Below are positions 33,426-42,829 of a DNA stretch of 64,000 bases, one piece after another. Numbering within the stretch: position 1 is the first letter of the stretch; every line of letters begins with the position of its first letter. The position numbers and the translations under genes are program-made. This DNA comes from CALMKX01 sp036274895. GTDB taxonomy: Bacteria > Acidobacteriota > Thermoanaerobaculia > Multivoradales > SZUA-115. The notes beneath the pieces were generated by a model, which did no database searches, was not told the DNA's origin, and was given only the letters and a program-made list of their open reading frames with translations. The stretch lies in the NCBI GenBank assembly GCA_036274895.1, contig DASUEU010000069.1, forward strand, positions 124,001 to 188,000, given 5' to 3'.

Positions 33426-35189
33426 CTACAGCGCCGTCACCCGCACCACTTCTTCGAAGCTGGTCACACCCTCGGCGAGCTTGCGCAGGGCGCTCTGGCG
33501 CAGGCTGCGCATGCCGTTCTTGACCGCCTCGCGCTTGATCCGCGGGGCATCGGCGCCTTCGAGGATCAGCGGCTTGATCGCGTCGTCGACGGCGAGCATC
33601 TCGAAGACTCCGGTGCGGCCGAGGTGGCCGGTGGAGCGGCACTCAAAGCAGCCGGCGCCCTCGCGGGTCTTGACCTTCTTGCCCGCGGGCACGGCGAGAC
33701 GGAGGGTCTGGGCCTCTTCCTCGGTCAGGTAGCGGTCGGCGGCGCAGTGGGGGCAGACCTTGCGCACCAGGCGCTGAGCCAGTACCCCGATCAGGGTGGA
33801 GCTGACCAGGAAGCGCTCCACGCCCAGCTCGGCCAGCCGGGTGATCGCCGAGGCGGCGTCGTTGGTGTGCAGGGTGGAGAACACCAGGTGGCCGGTGAGG
33901 GCGGCCTGGATGGCGTAGTTGGCGGTTTCGCCGTCGCGGATCTCGCCCACCATGATGATGTCCGGGTCCTGGCGCAGGATGTGGCGCAGGGCGTTGGCGA
34001 AGGAAACGTCGATCTTCGGCTGCACCGCGACCTGGTTGAACTCCTCGTAGACCATCTCGATCGGGTCTTCGATCGTGGTGATGTTCTGCTCGCGGTTGGA
34101 GATCGCCTTCAAGGCCGAGTACAGCGTGGTGGTCTTGCCCGAGCCGGTGGGGCCGGTGACCAGAAAGATGCCGTGGGGCCGGGTGATGAAGTCCTGGAAG
34201 GCGGCCAGCTCGTCGGGGTAGAAGCCGAGGCCGGTCAGGTCCTGGATCAGCACGTCGGGGTCGAAGATGCGCATCACCACCTTCTCGCCGAAGGCGATCG
34301 GCAGGGTCGAGATGCGCAGCTCGATCTCCTTGCCGCCCCGGGTGGTCTTGATCCGTCCGTCCTGAGGCCGGCGCTTCTCGGCGATGTCCAGGCGCGCCAG
34401 GGTCTTGATCCGCGACACCACCGCCCGGTGCACCAGCTTGGGCATGCGCTGGATGTCGTGCAGCACGCCGTCGATGCGGAAACGGATCAGGCTGTCCTCG
34501 CGCTTGGGCTCGATGTGGATGTCGCTGCCTCGGCTGTCGAAGGCGTGCTGGAGCATGAACTCCACGGCGTTGACGATGTGCTGGTCGCTCGACTCCAGCT
34601 CGGCGTCGCTCTTCATGGCGACCAGCTGCTCGAGGTTGCCCAGGTCGATGCCCGCCCGCAGGTCCCGCTCGGCCTTCTTGACCGCGTGGCGCAGGCCGTA
34701 GAACTCGGTGATCGCCTTCAAGATCTCCGGCTCGGTGGCCACCACCAGGTCGAGGTCGCGGCCGGCGATGCGCCGGAACTGGTCGATGCCTTCGAGGTCG
34801 AAGGGGTTCGAGCAGGCCACCCGCAGCCGGCCGTTGGCCATCGCCAGGGGGATCATGCGGTGGCGCCGGGCGAAGGGGCGGGACATCCGCGCCTCGATCA
34901 GGTCGGCGTCGAGGCCGAGGGTGTCGATGCGCACGAACTCGAGGCCGGCGTCCTCGGCGATGGCCTGGCCGATCTCGATCTCGTTGAGCCAGGTGCCGGG
35001 GCGGTCCTTCAAGGGCAGGCGCAGGCTCTGCACCAGGTCGTAGGCCACGGCGCTCTGTTCGTAGGCACGGGGGGAGCGGCTATTGGCCGGCAGCATGCGG
35101 GCTTCCTTCTTGATCTCGAAGCCCTGTTCCTGGCTGATGCGGCCACGCCGGACCAAGAGGTCGGCGAGGAACTCGGGGAGCAGTCTCAC
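33426..35189 (-). CDS. Type II secretion / type IV pilus assembly ATPase (GspE/PilB)
   Basis: 587 residues from GTG 35189. N-terminal MshEN-type domain, then Walker A VTGPTGSGKTTTLYSAL near residue 345, Asp box TTIEDPIE, Walker B DIIMVGEIRD and a His box. The tetracysteine zinc insert CPHC...CFEC near residues 505-540 is the GspE/PilB class mark. The ATPase drives pilus or pseudopilus extension. No other pilus gene lies nearby. Confidence 0.92.
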   Translation of the reverse strand: MRLLPEFLADLLVRRGRISQEQGFEIKKEARMLPANSRSPRAYEQSAVAYDLVQSLRLPLKDRPGTWLNEIEIGQAIAEDAGLEFVRIDTLGLDADLIEARMSRPFARRHRMIPLAMANGRLRVACSNPFDLEGIDQFRRIAGRDLDLVVATEPEILKAITEFYGLRHAVKKAERDLRAGIDLGNLEQLVAMKSDAELESSDQHIVNAVEFMLQHAFDSRGSDIHIEPKREDSLIRFRIDGVLHDIQRMPKLVHRAVVSRIKTLARLDIAEKRRPQDGRIKTTRGGKEIELRISTLPIAFGEKVVMRIFDPDVLIQDLTGLGFYPDELAAFQDFITRPHGIFLVTGPTGSGKTTTLYSALKAISNREQNITTIEDPIEMVYEEFNQVAVQPKIDVSFANALRHILRQDPDIIMVGEIRDGETANYAIQAALTGHLVFSTLHTNDAASAITRLAELGVERFLVSSTLIGVLAQRLVRKVCPHCAADRYLTEEEAQTLRLAVPAGKKVKTREGAGCFECRSTGHLGRTGVFEMLAVDDAIKPLILEGADAPRIKREAVKNGMRSLRQSALRKLAEGVTSFEEVVRVTAL

Positions 35190-35236
35190 GAGCCGAAGTC
35201 TATCGCGGCGACGATCCGGGATAGGCTCGCGCGGCC

Positions 35237-36115
35237 ATGAGCATCTCCACCGCCGGCCTCCTGCTCGCCCTGGGCTCCAGCCTCGCCTGGTGCGGTCTGG
35301 ACTACACGCGCAAGGTCCTGGTCGGCCGGCTGTCCTCGCTCGCCCTGCTGTTCTGGCTGACGCTGGGGTGCGTGCCCTTCTTCCTCGCCTGGGGCTGGTC
35401 CGAGGGCATGGGGGCGCCGCTGCCGGGCTACTGGCTGCCGGCGATCGCCTCGGTGGTGCTCAACCTGGCGGCCAACCTCTGCTTCTTCGAAGCGATCAAG
35501 CGGGCACCGTTTTCGGTGACCATCCCCCTGCTTTCGCTGACGCCGGTCTTCGCCGCTCTGGTGGCCATCCCGGTGATCGGCGAGTGGCTGACCTGGCTCC
35601 AGACTCTGGGGGTCTTGCTGGTGGTGGTGGGCGCCTTCTTGCTCCAGCGCTCGCCGGCGGGCTCCCTCTCGGATGGCTACGACCCGGCCCAGATCCGCGT
35701 CGGCATTCTGCTGATGACCGCCACGGCCGCGATGTGGTCGGCGACGATCGTGATCGACAAGAAGGCGCTCGAGTCCTCGCAGGGCAGCTTCCACGGCGTG
35801 GTGCTGCTGTCCGGGGTGGCGCTGCTGAGCCTGGCGGTGCTCGCCTTGCGCGGCCAGGTGGGAGAGATCCGGGCAGCCGCGAAGACGCCCTGGACCCTCT
35901 TCGCCGCCCTGGTGGTCAGCAGCCTGGCCCTGGGGACGCAGTTCCTGGCTCTGCCGCTGGTCCCCGTCGGCCTCTTCGAGACCCTGAAGCGGGCCATCGG
36001 CAACGGCATGGCCCTGCTCGTCGGCGCCCTGCTCTTCCGGGAGGAGGTCACCCCCGGCAAGATCCTCGCCGCGATCCTCATGGCCGTGGGCGCCGCGGCG
36101 GTGCTGTTGGGGTGA
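35237..36115 (+). CDS. EamA-family (DMT) permease
   Basis: A 292-residue protein with about ten hydrophobic segments in two EamA halves (first half to residue 140, second from 150), each ending in a typical helix such as TLGVLLVVVGAFLLQ and ILAAILMAVGAAAVLLG. Members export metabolites, amino acids or nucleotide precursors; the substrate is unknown. Single gene divergent from the gspE/pilB-like gene, 47 bp apart. Confidence 0.88.
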   Translation: MSISTAGLLLALGSSLAWCGLDYTRKVLVGRLSSLALLFWLTLGCVPFFLAWGWSEGMGAPLPGYWLPAIASVVLNLAANLCFFEAIKRAPFSVTIPLLSLTPVFAALVAIPVIGEWLTWLQTLGVLLVVVGAFLLQRSPAGSLSDGYDPAQIRVGILLMTATAAMWSATIVIDKKALESSQGSFHGVVLLSGVALLSLAVLALRGQVGEIRAAAKTPWTLFAALVVSSLALGTQFLALPLVPVGLFETLKRAIGNGMALLVGALLFREEVTPGKILAAILMAVGAAAVLLG

Positions 36116-36178
36116 GAAGGCGTTGTAAGATCTTCCCCGGGCTGTACACAATCGACCCAGCTTTGCCAAGAGTCATCC

Positions 36179-36856
36179 ATGGCCACTGCTCAAGCTCCTG
36201 CCTCGCTGAATGTAGGCTCTGCCTTCGCCGAGCCGGTGTTTGCCTACCCCCGCTTCGTACCCGAGATCCAGCAGGCACTGTTCCATGCGCTACAGGGCTT
36301 CGAGCTCGATCTTGCGAGCCTCTCTGGCTCGGCCGCGAGCTCTCGCCCTTCAGACTGGCTGGTCAGCGCGGGCTTCCTAGACCAGCGCGGCATCACGAGA
36401 GTCGGCTATCACGGCTTCGACGTGACCTTCTGGTATCCGGCATGGGGTGAAGTCGAGCTGTTTCGGGAGGTCGTTGAGGCGGTGGAGTCCGAAGTTCTCG
36501 CCTCTCTGCCAGCGTGCAGAGTCGGAAAGAGAACCTTCCTCTTCCAAGCCCAGGTTGCCAAACCCCTCCCGTCAGTCCTCGCCCAAGAGGGCCCCGAGGA
36601 ACTCGTCGGTCGGGCAAGCGAAATACTGGGGCCACTCAAGGAGCGCGGTTTACTGGTCCGGTTCGGCGGGAGGAGCGGAGAGCCCACGAGCCGCGTCTGG
36701 TTGGAGGCTTCGCAAGAGTCGGCAGGCTGGAGCTACTTGTCGCTGGAGTCTCAACACACGAGTCTGAGCCAGCGTTTGGGGGATGATCTGGCGGCTTTCA
36801 CTGCTAGGCTCAAGGCGCTGTCAGGACTGTTTGGCTGGGAGGACGAGAATGAGTGA
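36179..36856 (+). CDS. Hypothetical protein of the TIGR04255 type
   Basis: A 225-residue soluble protein with no catalytic motif recognised. Its beginning (FAEPVFAYPRFVPEIQ) and C-terminal SYLSLESQHTSLSQ resemble the loosely defined TIGR04255 group found beside defence or toxin genes. The stop overlaps the next small gene by 8 bp, linking it to the toxin-antitoxin-like pair. Confidence 0.5.
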   Translation: MATAQAPASLNVGSAFAEPVFAYPRFVPEIQQALFHALQGFELDLASLSGSAASSRPSDWLVSAGFLDQRGITRVGYHGFDVTFWYPAWGEVELFREVVEAVESEVLASLPACRVGKRTFLFQAQVAKPLPSVLAQEGPEELVGRASEILGPLKERGLLVRFGGRSGEPTSRVWLEASQESAGWSYLSLESQHTSLSQRLGDDLAAFTARLKALSGLFGWEDENE

Positions 36857-37193
36857 GGCTTTCGGTGCCCTTGCCCTCAAGCCACCGCATGACGGCGAAC
36901 GGCTGCAGCGCCGGCTCCCGCGGCCCAGCCAGCACACTGGGACTTCGTCGCTTTTCACTGGAGATCTACAACCTCCCCACCGCGCAGATCCAGTTCTCGG
37001 GCCTTGGGCGAGCATCTCGGAAGTTGGCTCTTCGATCCCGGTTCCGGCTCAATCGACCAAGAAGAGCCGCCTTCTCGAGCTTATCGACGAGTGGCTCGAG
37101 ACTCCAGACGACCTCGGCACAGAGTGGTGGGACCGATTCAGGGCAGACATGGAAGCGAACCGCCCCTCGTTTGGATCCGCTGATCCGGAGTGA
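36849..37193 (+). CDS. Antitoxin-like partner of PIN protein
   Basis: A 114-residue protein, Pro/Ser-rich in the first half with an acidic helical C-terminus (LLELIDEWLETPDD then DRFRADMEANRPS). Unrecognised family. Assigned as antitoxin because it overlaps by 4 bp the start of the PIN-domain gene, the usual order in VapBC-like loci. Confidence 0.55.
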   Translation: MSEAFGALALKPPHDGERLQRRLPRPSQHTGTSSLFTGDLQPPHRADPVLGPWASISEVGSSIPVPAQSTKKSRLLELIDEWLETPDDLGTEWWDRFRADMEANRPSFGSADPE

Positions 37194-37618
37194 TTTCAGG
37201 AGTGCGGTACTCGCTCGACGCCAATGCCATCTCGCTGATCCTCGAACACAACCGCGAGGCTCTGTTGCGGCTCCGCGAAGCCCGGGAGCGAGGCGAGATC
37301 CTGATCTGCCCGATGGCGGCCTTCGAGGTTCTGCGGGGTCTTCACGAGAAGGGGGCGACCCGCAAGCTGGCTGATTTCGACAAGCTTCTCGAAGAGTGTC
37401 AGTGGCGAGAGTTCACGCGGGAGATCTGGTTCGAAGCAGCTCGTACATGGGCGGAGCTCCGGGGCAGGGGCATAGGCATGGAGAAGAAGGACGCGGACCT
37501 CCTGATCGCTCGTCACGCCCGACACTTCCAAGCTACGGTCGTAACCAAAGATCGGGACTTCAAACACTTCACGACCAGCGTGGAGGACTGGGGCTCGAGC
37601 GGGGCGGCAGAGCGATAG
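37190..37618 (+). CDS. PIN-domain ribonuclease (VapC-like toxin)
   Basis: A 142-residue PIN domain. Acidic metal-binding residues appear in YSLDANAISLIL, FEVLRG, KKDADLLIARHA and VVTKDRDF. VapC toxins cleave RNA and are blocked by the partner antitoxin. Start GTG 37190 gives a GTGA overlap with the upstream gene; GTG 37202 is an alternative. Confidence 0.85.
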   Translation: MISGVRYSLDANAISLILEHNREALLRLREARERGEILICPMAAFEVLRGLHEKGATRKLADFDKLLEECQWREFTREIWFEAARTWAELRGRGIGMEKKDADLLIARHARHFQATVVTKDRDFKHFTTSVEDWGSSGAAER

Positions 37619-37640
37619 ACCTCACCTGCTGCCAGGCTGA

Positions 37641-39653
37641 TCACCCCCCCACCTCCCGCAGCAGCGCCAGGAACCCGTCCTCGTCGAGCACCGTCAGGCC
37701 CAGCTCCTGGGCCTTGTCGAGCTTGGATCCGGCGTCAGTGCCGGCGACGACGTAGTCGGTGGCTTTGGAGACCGAGCCGACGGCCTTGGCGCCCAGGGCC
37801 TCGACCTTCTCCTTGGCCTCGTCGCGGCTCATGGTGGCGAGGCCGCCGGTGAAGACGAACTTCTTGCCGGCGAGGGCGGAAGCGGCGGGGACGGCGGCGG
37901 GCTCGGTCTCCTGCGGGGTGAGCTTGGCCAGCAGCTGGTCGAGGATCTGGCCGGCCCGCTCGTCGGCGAAGAAGGCCCGGATCGCCTCCGCCATGGTCGG
38001 GCCGATGCCCTCGACCCGCTGTAGCTCCTCGAAGCCCGCCCCCCGCACCCGCTCGAACGAGCCGAAGTGCCGGGCGAGGTCCCGGGCCACGGTGACTCCG
38101 ACCTCGGGGATGCCCAGGGCATAGAGGAAGCGGGCCAGCTCGGGCCGGCGGGCCTGCTCGATCGCCGCCACCAGGTTGGCGGCGGACTTCTCGGCGAAGC
38201 CTTCGAGCGGCAGGAGCTGCTCCTTGGTCACGTCGAAGAGGTCCGGCAGGTGGCGCACCAGGCCGTTCTCCACGAAGAGCTTGGCCGTCTCCTCCCCCAG
38301 GCCCTCGATGTCGAGAGCCTTCCTCGAGCCAAAGTGAATGAGTTGGCCGGCGAGCTGGGCCGGGCAGTCGAAGCGGTTGGGGCAGACGGTGAAGGGGCCG
38401 CGCTCGATCAGCTCGGTGCCGCACGAGGGGCAGGCCGCCGGCATGCGGAACACCGGGCCCCGCTCGCGCTCCGGCTCCTCGATGCGCTCGACCACCTGGG
38501 GGATCACGTCCCCGGCCCGCTGCACCCGCACCTTGTCCCCCTCGCGGATGTCCTTCCTCGCCACCTCCTCGCGGTTGTGCAGGGTGGCCCGGGCGACGGT
38601 GACGCCGCCGATCTCGACCGGGTTCATCAGGGCCACGGGGGTGACCACCCCGGTGCGGCCGACGCTCGCCACCACCTTGAGCACCCGGGTGATCTCCTTC
38701 CGGGGCGGGAACTTGAAGGCGAAGGCCCAACGCGGGTGGTGGGAGGTCAAGCCCAGCTCCTCGCGGGCGGCGAGGTCGTCGAGCTTGACCACCACACCGT
38801 CGATCTCGAAGTCGAGGTCGTCGCGCCGCTCCTCGAGGTCGCGGTGGAAGGCCAGCACCTCTTCGAGCGAAGTCACTCGCCGCACCAGGGAGCTGACCCG
38901 GAAGCCCCACTCGCGCAGAGCCCCGTGCACCTCCCACTGCGTCGCCACCTCGACGCCGTCGGCGGCGAGGACGTCGTAGAGGTAGAGGTCGAGGGGGCGG
39001 GAGGCGGTGATCCGCGCGTCGAGCTGGCGCAGGGCCCCGGCGGCGGCGTTTCTGGGATTGGCGAAGGGGGTCTTGCCCTCGGCGAGCAGGCGCTCGTTCA
39101 ATGCCTCGAAGTCGGCGGTGTGGAGGATCACCTCGCCCCGCAGGGCCAGGAAGCGGGGCACCGGCCGCTCGTCGGAGCGCAGGGCGAGGGGCACCGAGGC
39201 GATGGTGCGCACGTTTTCGGTGACCCCCTCGCCGATGCGGCCGTCGCCGCGGGTGGCGGCGCGGGCGAGCCGGCCCTCCTCGTAGACCAGCTCGAGGGAA
39301 GCCCCGTCCAGCTTGGGCTCGACCACCCACGCCACCTCCCGGCCGGCCAGGCCCTTCCTCACCCGCTCGTCGAAGCGGCGCAGCTGGGCCTCGTCCTGGG
39401 AGGAGTCGAGGGAGAGCATCGGCGCCGCGTGCTCGATCTGGGGAAAGGCCGAGAGGGGAGTCCCGGCCACCCGCTGGGTGGGGGAGTCCGGCGTCACCAG
39501 CTCGGGGTGCTCGGCCTCGAGCTCCCGGAGCTCCCGGAACAGGCGGTCATAGGCCTCGTCCGAGATCTCCGGCGCGTCCTTCACATAGTAGAGATGGTCG
39601 TGCCGCCGGATCTCCCGGCGCAGGCTCTCGAGGCGCCCGGATGCTGTCTCCAT
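37641..39653 (-). CDS. ligA: NAD-dependent DNA ligase
   Basis: 670 residues in the standard order: Ia domain, adenylation domain with the nucleophilic lysine in VEPKLDGASLEL near residue 118, OB domain, four-cysteine zinc finger (CPSCGTEL...CPNRFDCPAQ near 405-430), helix-hairpin-helix repeats around 480-580 and a C-terminal BRCT domain (KFVFTGGLATMSRDEAKEKV, residues about 595-665, split read). Seals nicks in replication and repair. Confidence 0.97.
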   Translation of the reverse strand: METASGRLESLRREIRRHDHLYYVKDAPEISDEAYDRLFRELRELEAEHPELVTPDSPTQRVAGTPLSAFPQIEHAAPMLSLDSSQDEAQLRRFDERVRKGLAGREVAWVVEPKLDGASLELVYEEGRLARAATRGDGRIGEGVTENVRTIASVPLALRSDERPVPRFLALRGEVILHTADFEALNERLLAEGKTPFANPRNAAAGALRQLDARITASRPLDLYLYDVLAADGVEVATQWEVHGALREWGFRVSSLVRRVTSLEEVLAFHRDLEERRDDLDFEIDGVVVKLDDLAAREELGLTSHHPRWAFAFKFPPRKEITRVLKVVASVGRTGVVTPVALMNPVEIGGVTVARATLHNREEVARKDIREGDKVRVQRAGDVIPQVVERIEEPERERGPVFRMPAACPSCGTELIERGPFTVCPNRFDCPAQLAGQLIHFGSRKALDIEGLGEETAKLFVENGLVRHLPDLFDVTKEQLLPLEGFAEKSAANLVAAIEQARRPELARFLYALGIPEVGVTVARDLARHFGSFERVRGAGFEELQRVEGIGPTMAEAIRAFFADERAGQILDQLLAKLTPQETEPAAVPAASALAGKKFVFTGGLATMSRDEAKEKVEALGAKAVGSVSKATDYVVAGTDAGSKLDKAQELGLTVLDEDGFLALLREVGG

Positions 39654-39781
39654 GGGAGACAGATTCTAGACCAGGGTGCCCGAGACACCGGGCGTCCCTC
39701 CCCCCAAGGGGCGGCAACGCCCTGGCGAGGACCAGACAACATCCCAAAAGAAGCTGGATCACCAGGAGCTGGGGAATGTTC

Positions 39782-39810
39782 TTGACTGTGCGACACTCGA
39801 TCGCTATTCT
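39782..39810 (+). promoter_or_regulatory. Promoter of the multicopper oxidase operon
   Basis: -35 TTGACT (39782-39787), a 17-bp spacer, -10 TATTCT (39805-39810). Transcription would start near 39817, leaving a leader of about 175 nt. The 338-bp gap 39654-39991 contains no gene. Confidence 0.6.
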
Positions 39811-39921
39811 TATGAGCGTACTTGCACCCTATGATTCGAGCGCTCCAGGCTGTCGTCGAGGTTTGGCTCTCGCCCTCTTGTTGCTGTTTTGAAGTTCGTT
39901 GGGATGTTGCCCTGTGTCTAC

Positions 39922-39965
39922 ACTGGCGTTGCCAGTTCGTTCCACGTGGCTCCCACGGGGGAGCC
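39922..39965 (+). promoter_or_regulatory. Two adjacent hairpins in the leader of the multicopper oxidase mRNA
   Basis: ACTGGC-GTT-GCCAGT (39922-39936) and GGCTCCC-ACGG-GGGAGCC (39948-39965) are both perfect. They end 12 nt before the ribosome-binding site GAGGAGGA (39978-39985). They may control leader stability or translation; no known riboswitch was recognised. Confidence 0.45.
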
Positions 39966-39991
39966 GACAAGCGATTCGAGGAGGATCGACG

Positions 39992-42829
39992 ATGAGACGG
40001 TCGAAGTGGCTGATCGCAGCGGGCGTGCTGGCTGCTGCCCTGGCCCTGGTGCCGGGGGGTGTTGCGCACGCCCAGAACACCCTCGGCGGGGACGTTTTCG
40101 CCCCCGGCGAGGCGGACTTCCCCCAGAGTGGCTCGGAGGTGGGTCGCGGCCCCGGGTTCCAGTTCTCGGACGATTTCTACCTGGCCAACGGGATCGACGC
40201 CCAGGAGATGCGCAACCAGGAGAACGGGGCCACCGGGCCGAGCCGCTTCGGCGCCTTCTACCGCGGCATCGGTGACGCCTTCGTCGGGGCGGGCGTGGCG
40301 CCGGACAGCCGCTTCCTCGACGACACCCGCATCCGGATCCACAACATGGGCTTCAACGCCGCGGGCGAGATGCTCTTCTACCCGGATCCGCCGGCCTTCT
40401 TCTTCGAAAGTGCCTTCCTGAACCAGGAGACCAAGGACCTCACCAACGGCTCCTTCGTCTTCCTCTTCCCCCGCGCGGTGGCCTACAACAGCACCGTCCC
40501 GGGCTGTGTGGGAGCGCCCACGGCTTTCGACTTCCTCGACCCCGGCCCGTGTAACCGCCGTCAGGACAACATCTTCGACACCGGCAACGGCTACTTGACG
40601 GACAACCCCCTGCAACTCTGGCGCATCGTCTTCGTGACCTGGGACGGTCCGGACGTCGACACGCCGCAGTGCCAGGCGGAGATGTCGAAGCTCGCGGCGC
40701 GCAACGGCCTGGATACCGACGGCACCCCGATCTTCAAGCGCGTCCGAGAGATCCTCGACGTTGCCAGCGGGGATTTGATCGCCGGCCAGGGTGCCAACGA
40801 GGTCGTGCTCGCCGGCGCCCTCCCGGGAGCGAGCGGGCTGCCCAACCCCGACCCGCGCAACGACATCCCGGGCGTGGCCTCGCAGGAGCGGGGTCAGGTC
40901 TGCGTGACCGTTCGCACGCGGCGCCAGGAGGACTCCTTCGGCAATCCGGCCCGGCCCGACAACCCGCTCACGGCAGCGAACGAGGCATTGGATGGGCCTC
41001 CGTTCGTAGTTTGACCGATCCTCATCGACCCCCGTGCGGGGTCTGTGCCGACCGATGCCGTGGCCGTTCCGACCGTCGATGCCGATGTCCTCCAGAACTT
41101 CGAGTGCTTGCGCCTGACCGGAGAGGCCTGCGAGGTTCCCCAGCTCCACCTGACGCCTTTCGTCCAGCTGCTGCCGACCCCCCCCGACGCCGAGCGCGTG
41201 GCGCGGGTACCCCTGCTGCATCCGGCGGTGGATCCCAACGACAACTGCAAGGCGGAGCACCCGCCCGCCAGCGATCCCACCGACGGCTGCAACCTCTACC
41301 CCGGTGAGCCCGGAGCGAACCGGCCTCCCGACCGGGCCTTGCAGAGGTATGACGAGTTCCGGCCCCAGCGCTTCTACGAGCTCTACGCCCGAGCCTTCAA
41401 GCATCTGTTCCACCCCGAGCTGATGCAGAAGTCCACGATCTGGGGCTATGGCACCCGCAACGGCCAGACCTTCAGCCCCGGTCCCACCTTCCGTGCCCGC
41501 TACGGGCGCCCGATCCTGGTGCGCATCCACAACAACCTGCCAGTCGGCTACCCGGGCAACGACGGCTTCGGGATCCCCCAGATCAGCACCCACCTCCACA
41601 ACTTCCACTCCGCCCCGGAGAGCGATGGCGGGCCGCTGATGTTCTACGACCGCGGCCGGTACATGGACCATCACTACAGCCTTTACCCGGCCGGCGGCGA
41701 CCCCCGGGAAGCGCTGGGGCAGCTGTGGTACCACGATCACCGCCCCGACTTCACGTCACAGAACACCTACAAGGGCCTGGTCGGCAACTTCCTGATCTAC
41801 GACGAGCTCGACTCGGGCAACGAGAACGACCCGAACCCGCAGGCCTTCCGCCTGCCGAGCGGGCCGTTCGACGTGGTGCTGGCGGTCTCCGACAAGAAGT
41901 TCGACCCCATCACCCACAAGCTCGAGTTCGACCCGTTCAACCTCGACGGCTTCCTGGGCGAGCACGCGGTGGTCAACGGAGCGGTCACGCCGTACATGCA
42001 CGTGCTGCGGCGCAAGTACCGTTTCCGCATCGTGGTCAACGGCCCGTCTCGCATCTTCACCTTCAAGACCTGCCCGGTGGGCAACGACGGTGTCGAGTGC
42101 GAGAGCGACGAGGCGGCGACCGATCTGACCTTGGTGGGCAATGACGGCAACCTGCTGGCTCATCCCGTCACGGTCGACAACGTCACGATCAGTCCCGCCG
42201 AGCGCTTCGACGTGGTCATCGACTTTAGCCAGTTCCACCACGGCGACCGTGTCAACTTGATGAACATCGCCGACCAGACCAGCGGCAAGGGGCGCACCGG
42301 AGTCTTCGCTCCGATGACCTCGGCCTACGCGATGAAGGTGCTGCAGTTCCGCGTGGTGGGAGGACCCGTTCCCGACAACAGCCGAGTTCCCGCCGTGATG
42401 CGCGAGAAACCCACCATCGAGGACAGCGAGGTCACCTGCGAGCGCACCTTCATCTTCGACAACCAGGCCGGTGGCTGGACGATCAACGGCCGCCTCTTCG
42501 ACTTCTTGCCTCGCTTCGAGGCCGAGCGCGGCAGCACCGAGCGGTGGACTCTCATCAACGCCTCTCGAGACTGGGAGCATCCCCTCCACATCCACATGGA
42601 GGAGCACCAGTTCGAGGTCCGGGACGGCGCCCTGCCACCGGATCAGGAGCGCATGCGCAAGGACGTCGCGCTGCTGCGCCCTGGAGACTCGGTGACGCTG
42701 AAGATCCGGCTACGCGACTGGCTCGACGAGTACCCGATGCACTGCCACAACACGGTCCACGAGGACCACGCCATGATGCTTCTCTGGGAGGTCGTAGATC
42801 ATGCCGTCGCCTGCGTCGAGGAGCCTTGA
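39992..42829 (+). CDS. Exported multicopper oxidase, selenoprotein candidate (UGA at codon 341)
   Basis: A 946-codon frame with one internal TGA (41012-41014). Residues 1-27 are a signal peptide (AHA cleavage). Residues 28-360 form an unrecognised domain; the multicopper oxidase follows. All copper motifs are present: HLHNFH near 535, WYHDHR near 580, HPLHIHMEEH near 864 and MHCHNTVHEDHAMM with the type 1 copper cysteine at codon 918. The TGA lies in FVV-U-PILIDPRAG, and the frame continues without another stop. A hairpin with a CGUGC loop follows at the proper distance. If split, the oxidase half would start at GTG 41045 with no signal peptide or clear ribosome-binding site, odd for this exported family. 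Overlaps the SCO1-like gene by 29 bp. Confidence 0.75.
41012..41043 (+). promoter_or_regulatory. UGA codon plus bacterial SECIS-like hairpin (multicopper oxidase)
   Basis: After TGA, GACCCC (41027-41032) pairs perfectly with GGGGTC (41038-41043) around the loop CGTGC. The loop starts 19 nt after the UGA with G second. It closely resembles the element in the next gene (loop CGTGA), and both UGA codons are followed by CCG. Confidence 0.72.

Noticed and set aside
41045..42829. Stand-alone multicopper oxidase starting at GTG 41045
   Set aside because: No signal peptide and no good ribosome-binding site; the upstream frame supplies both and is in phase.
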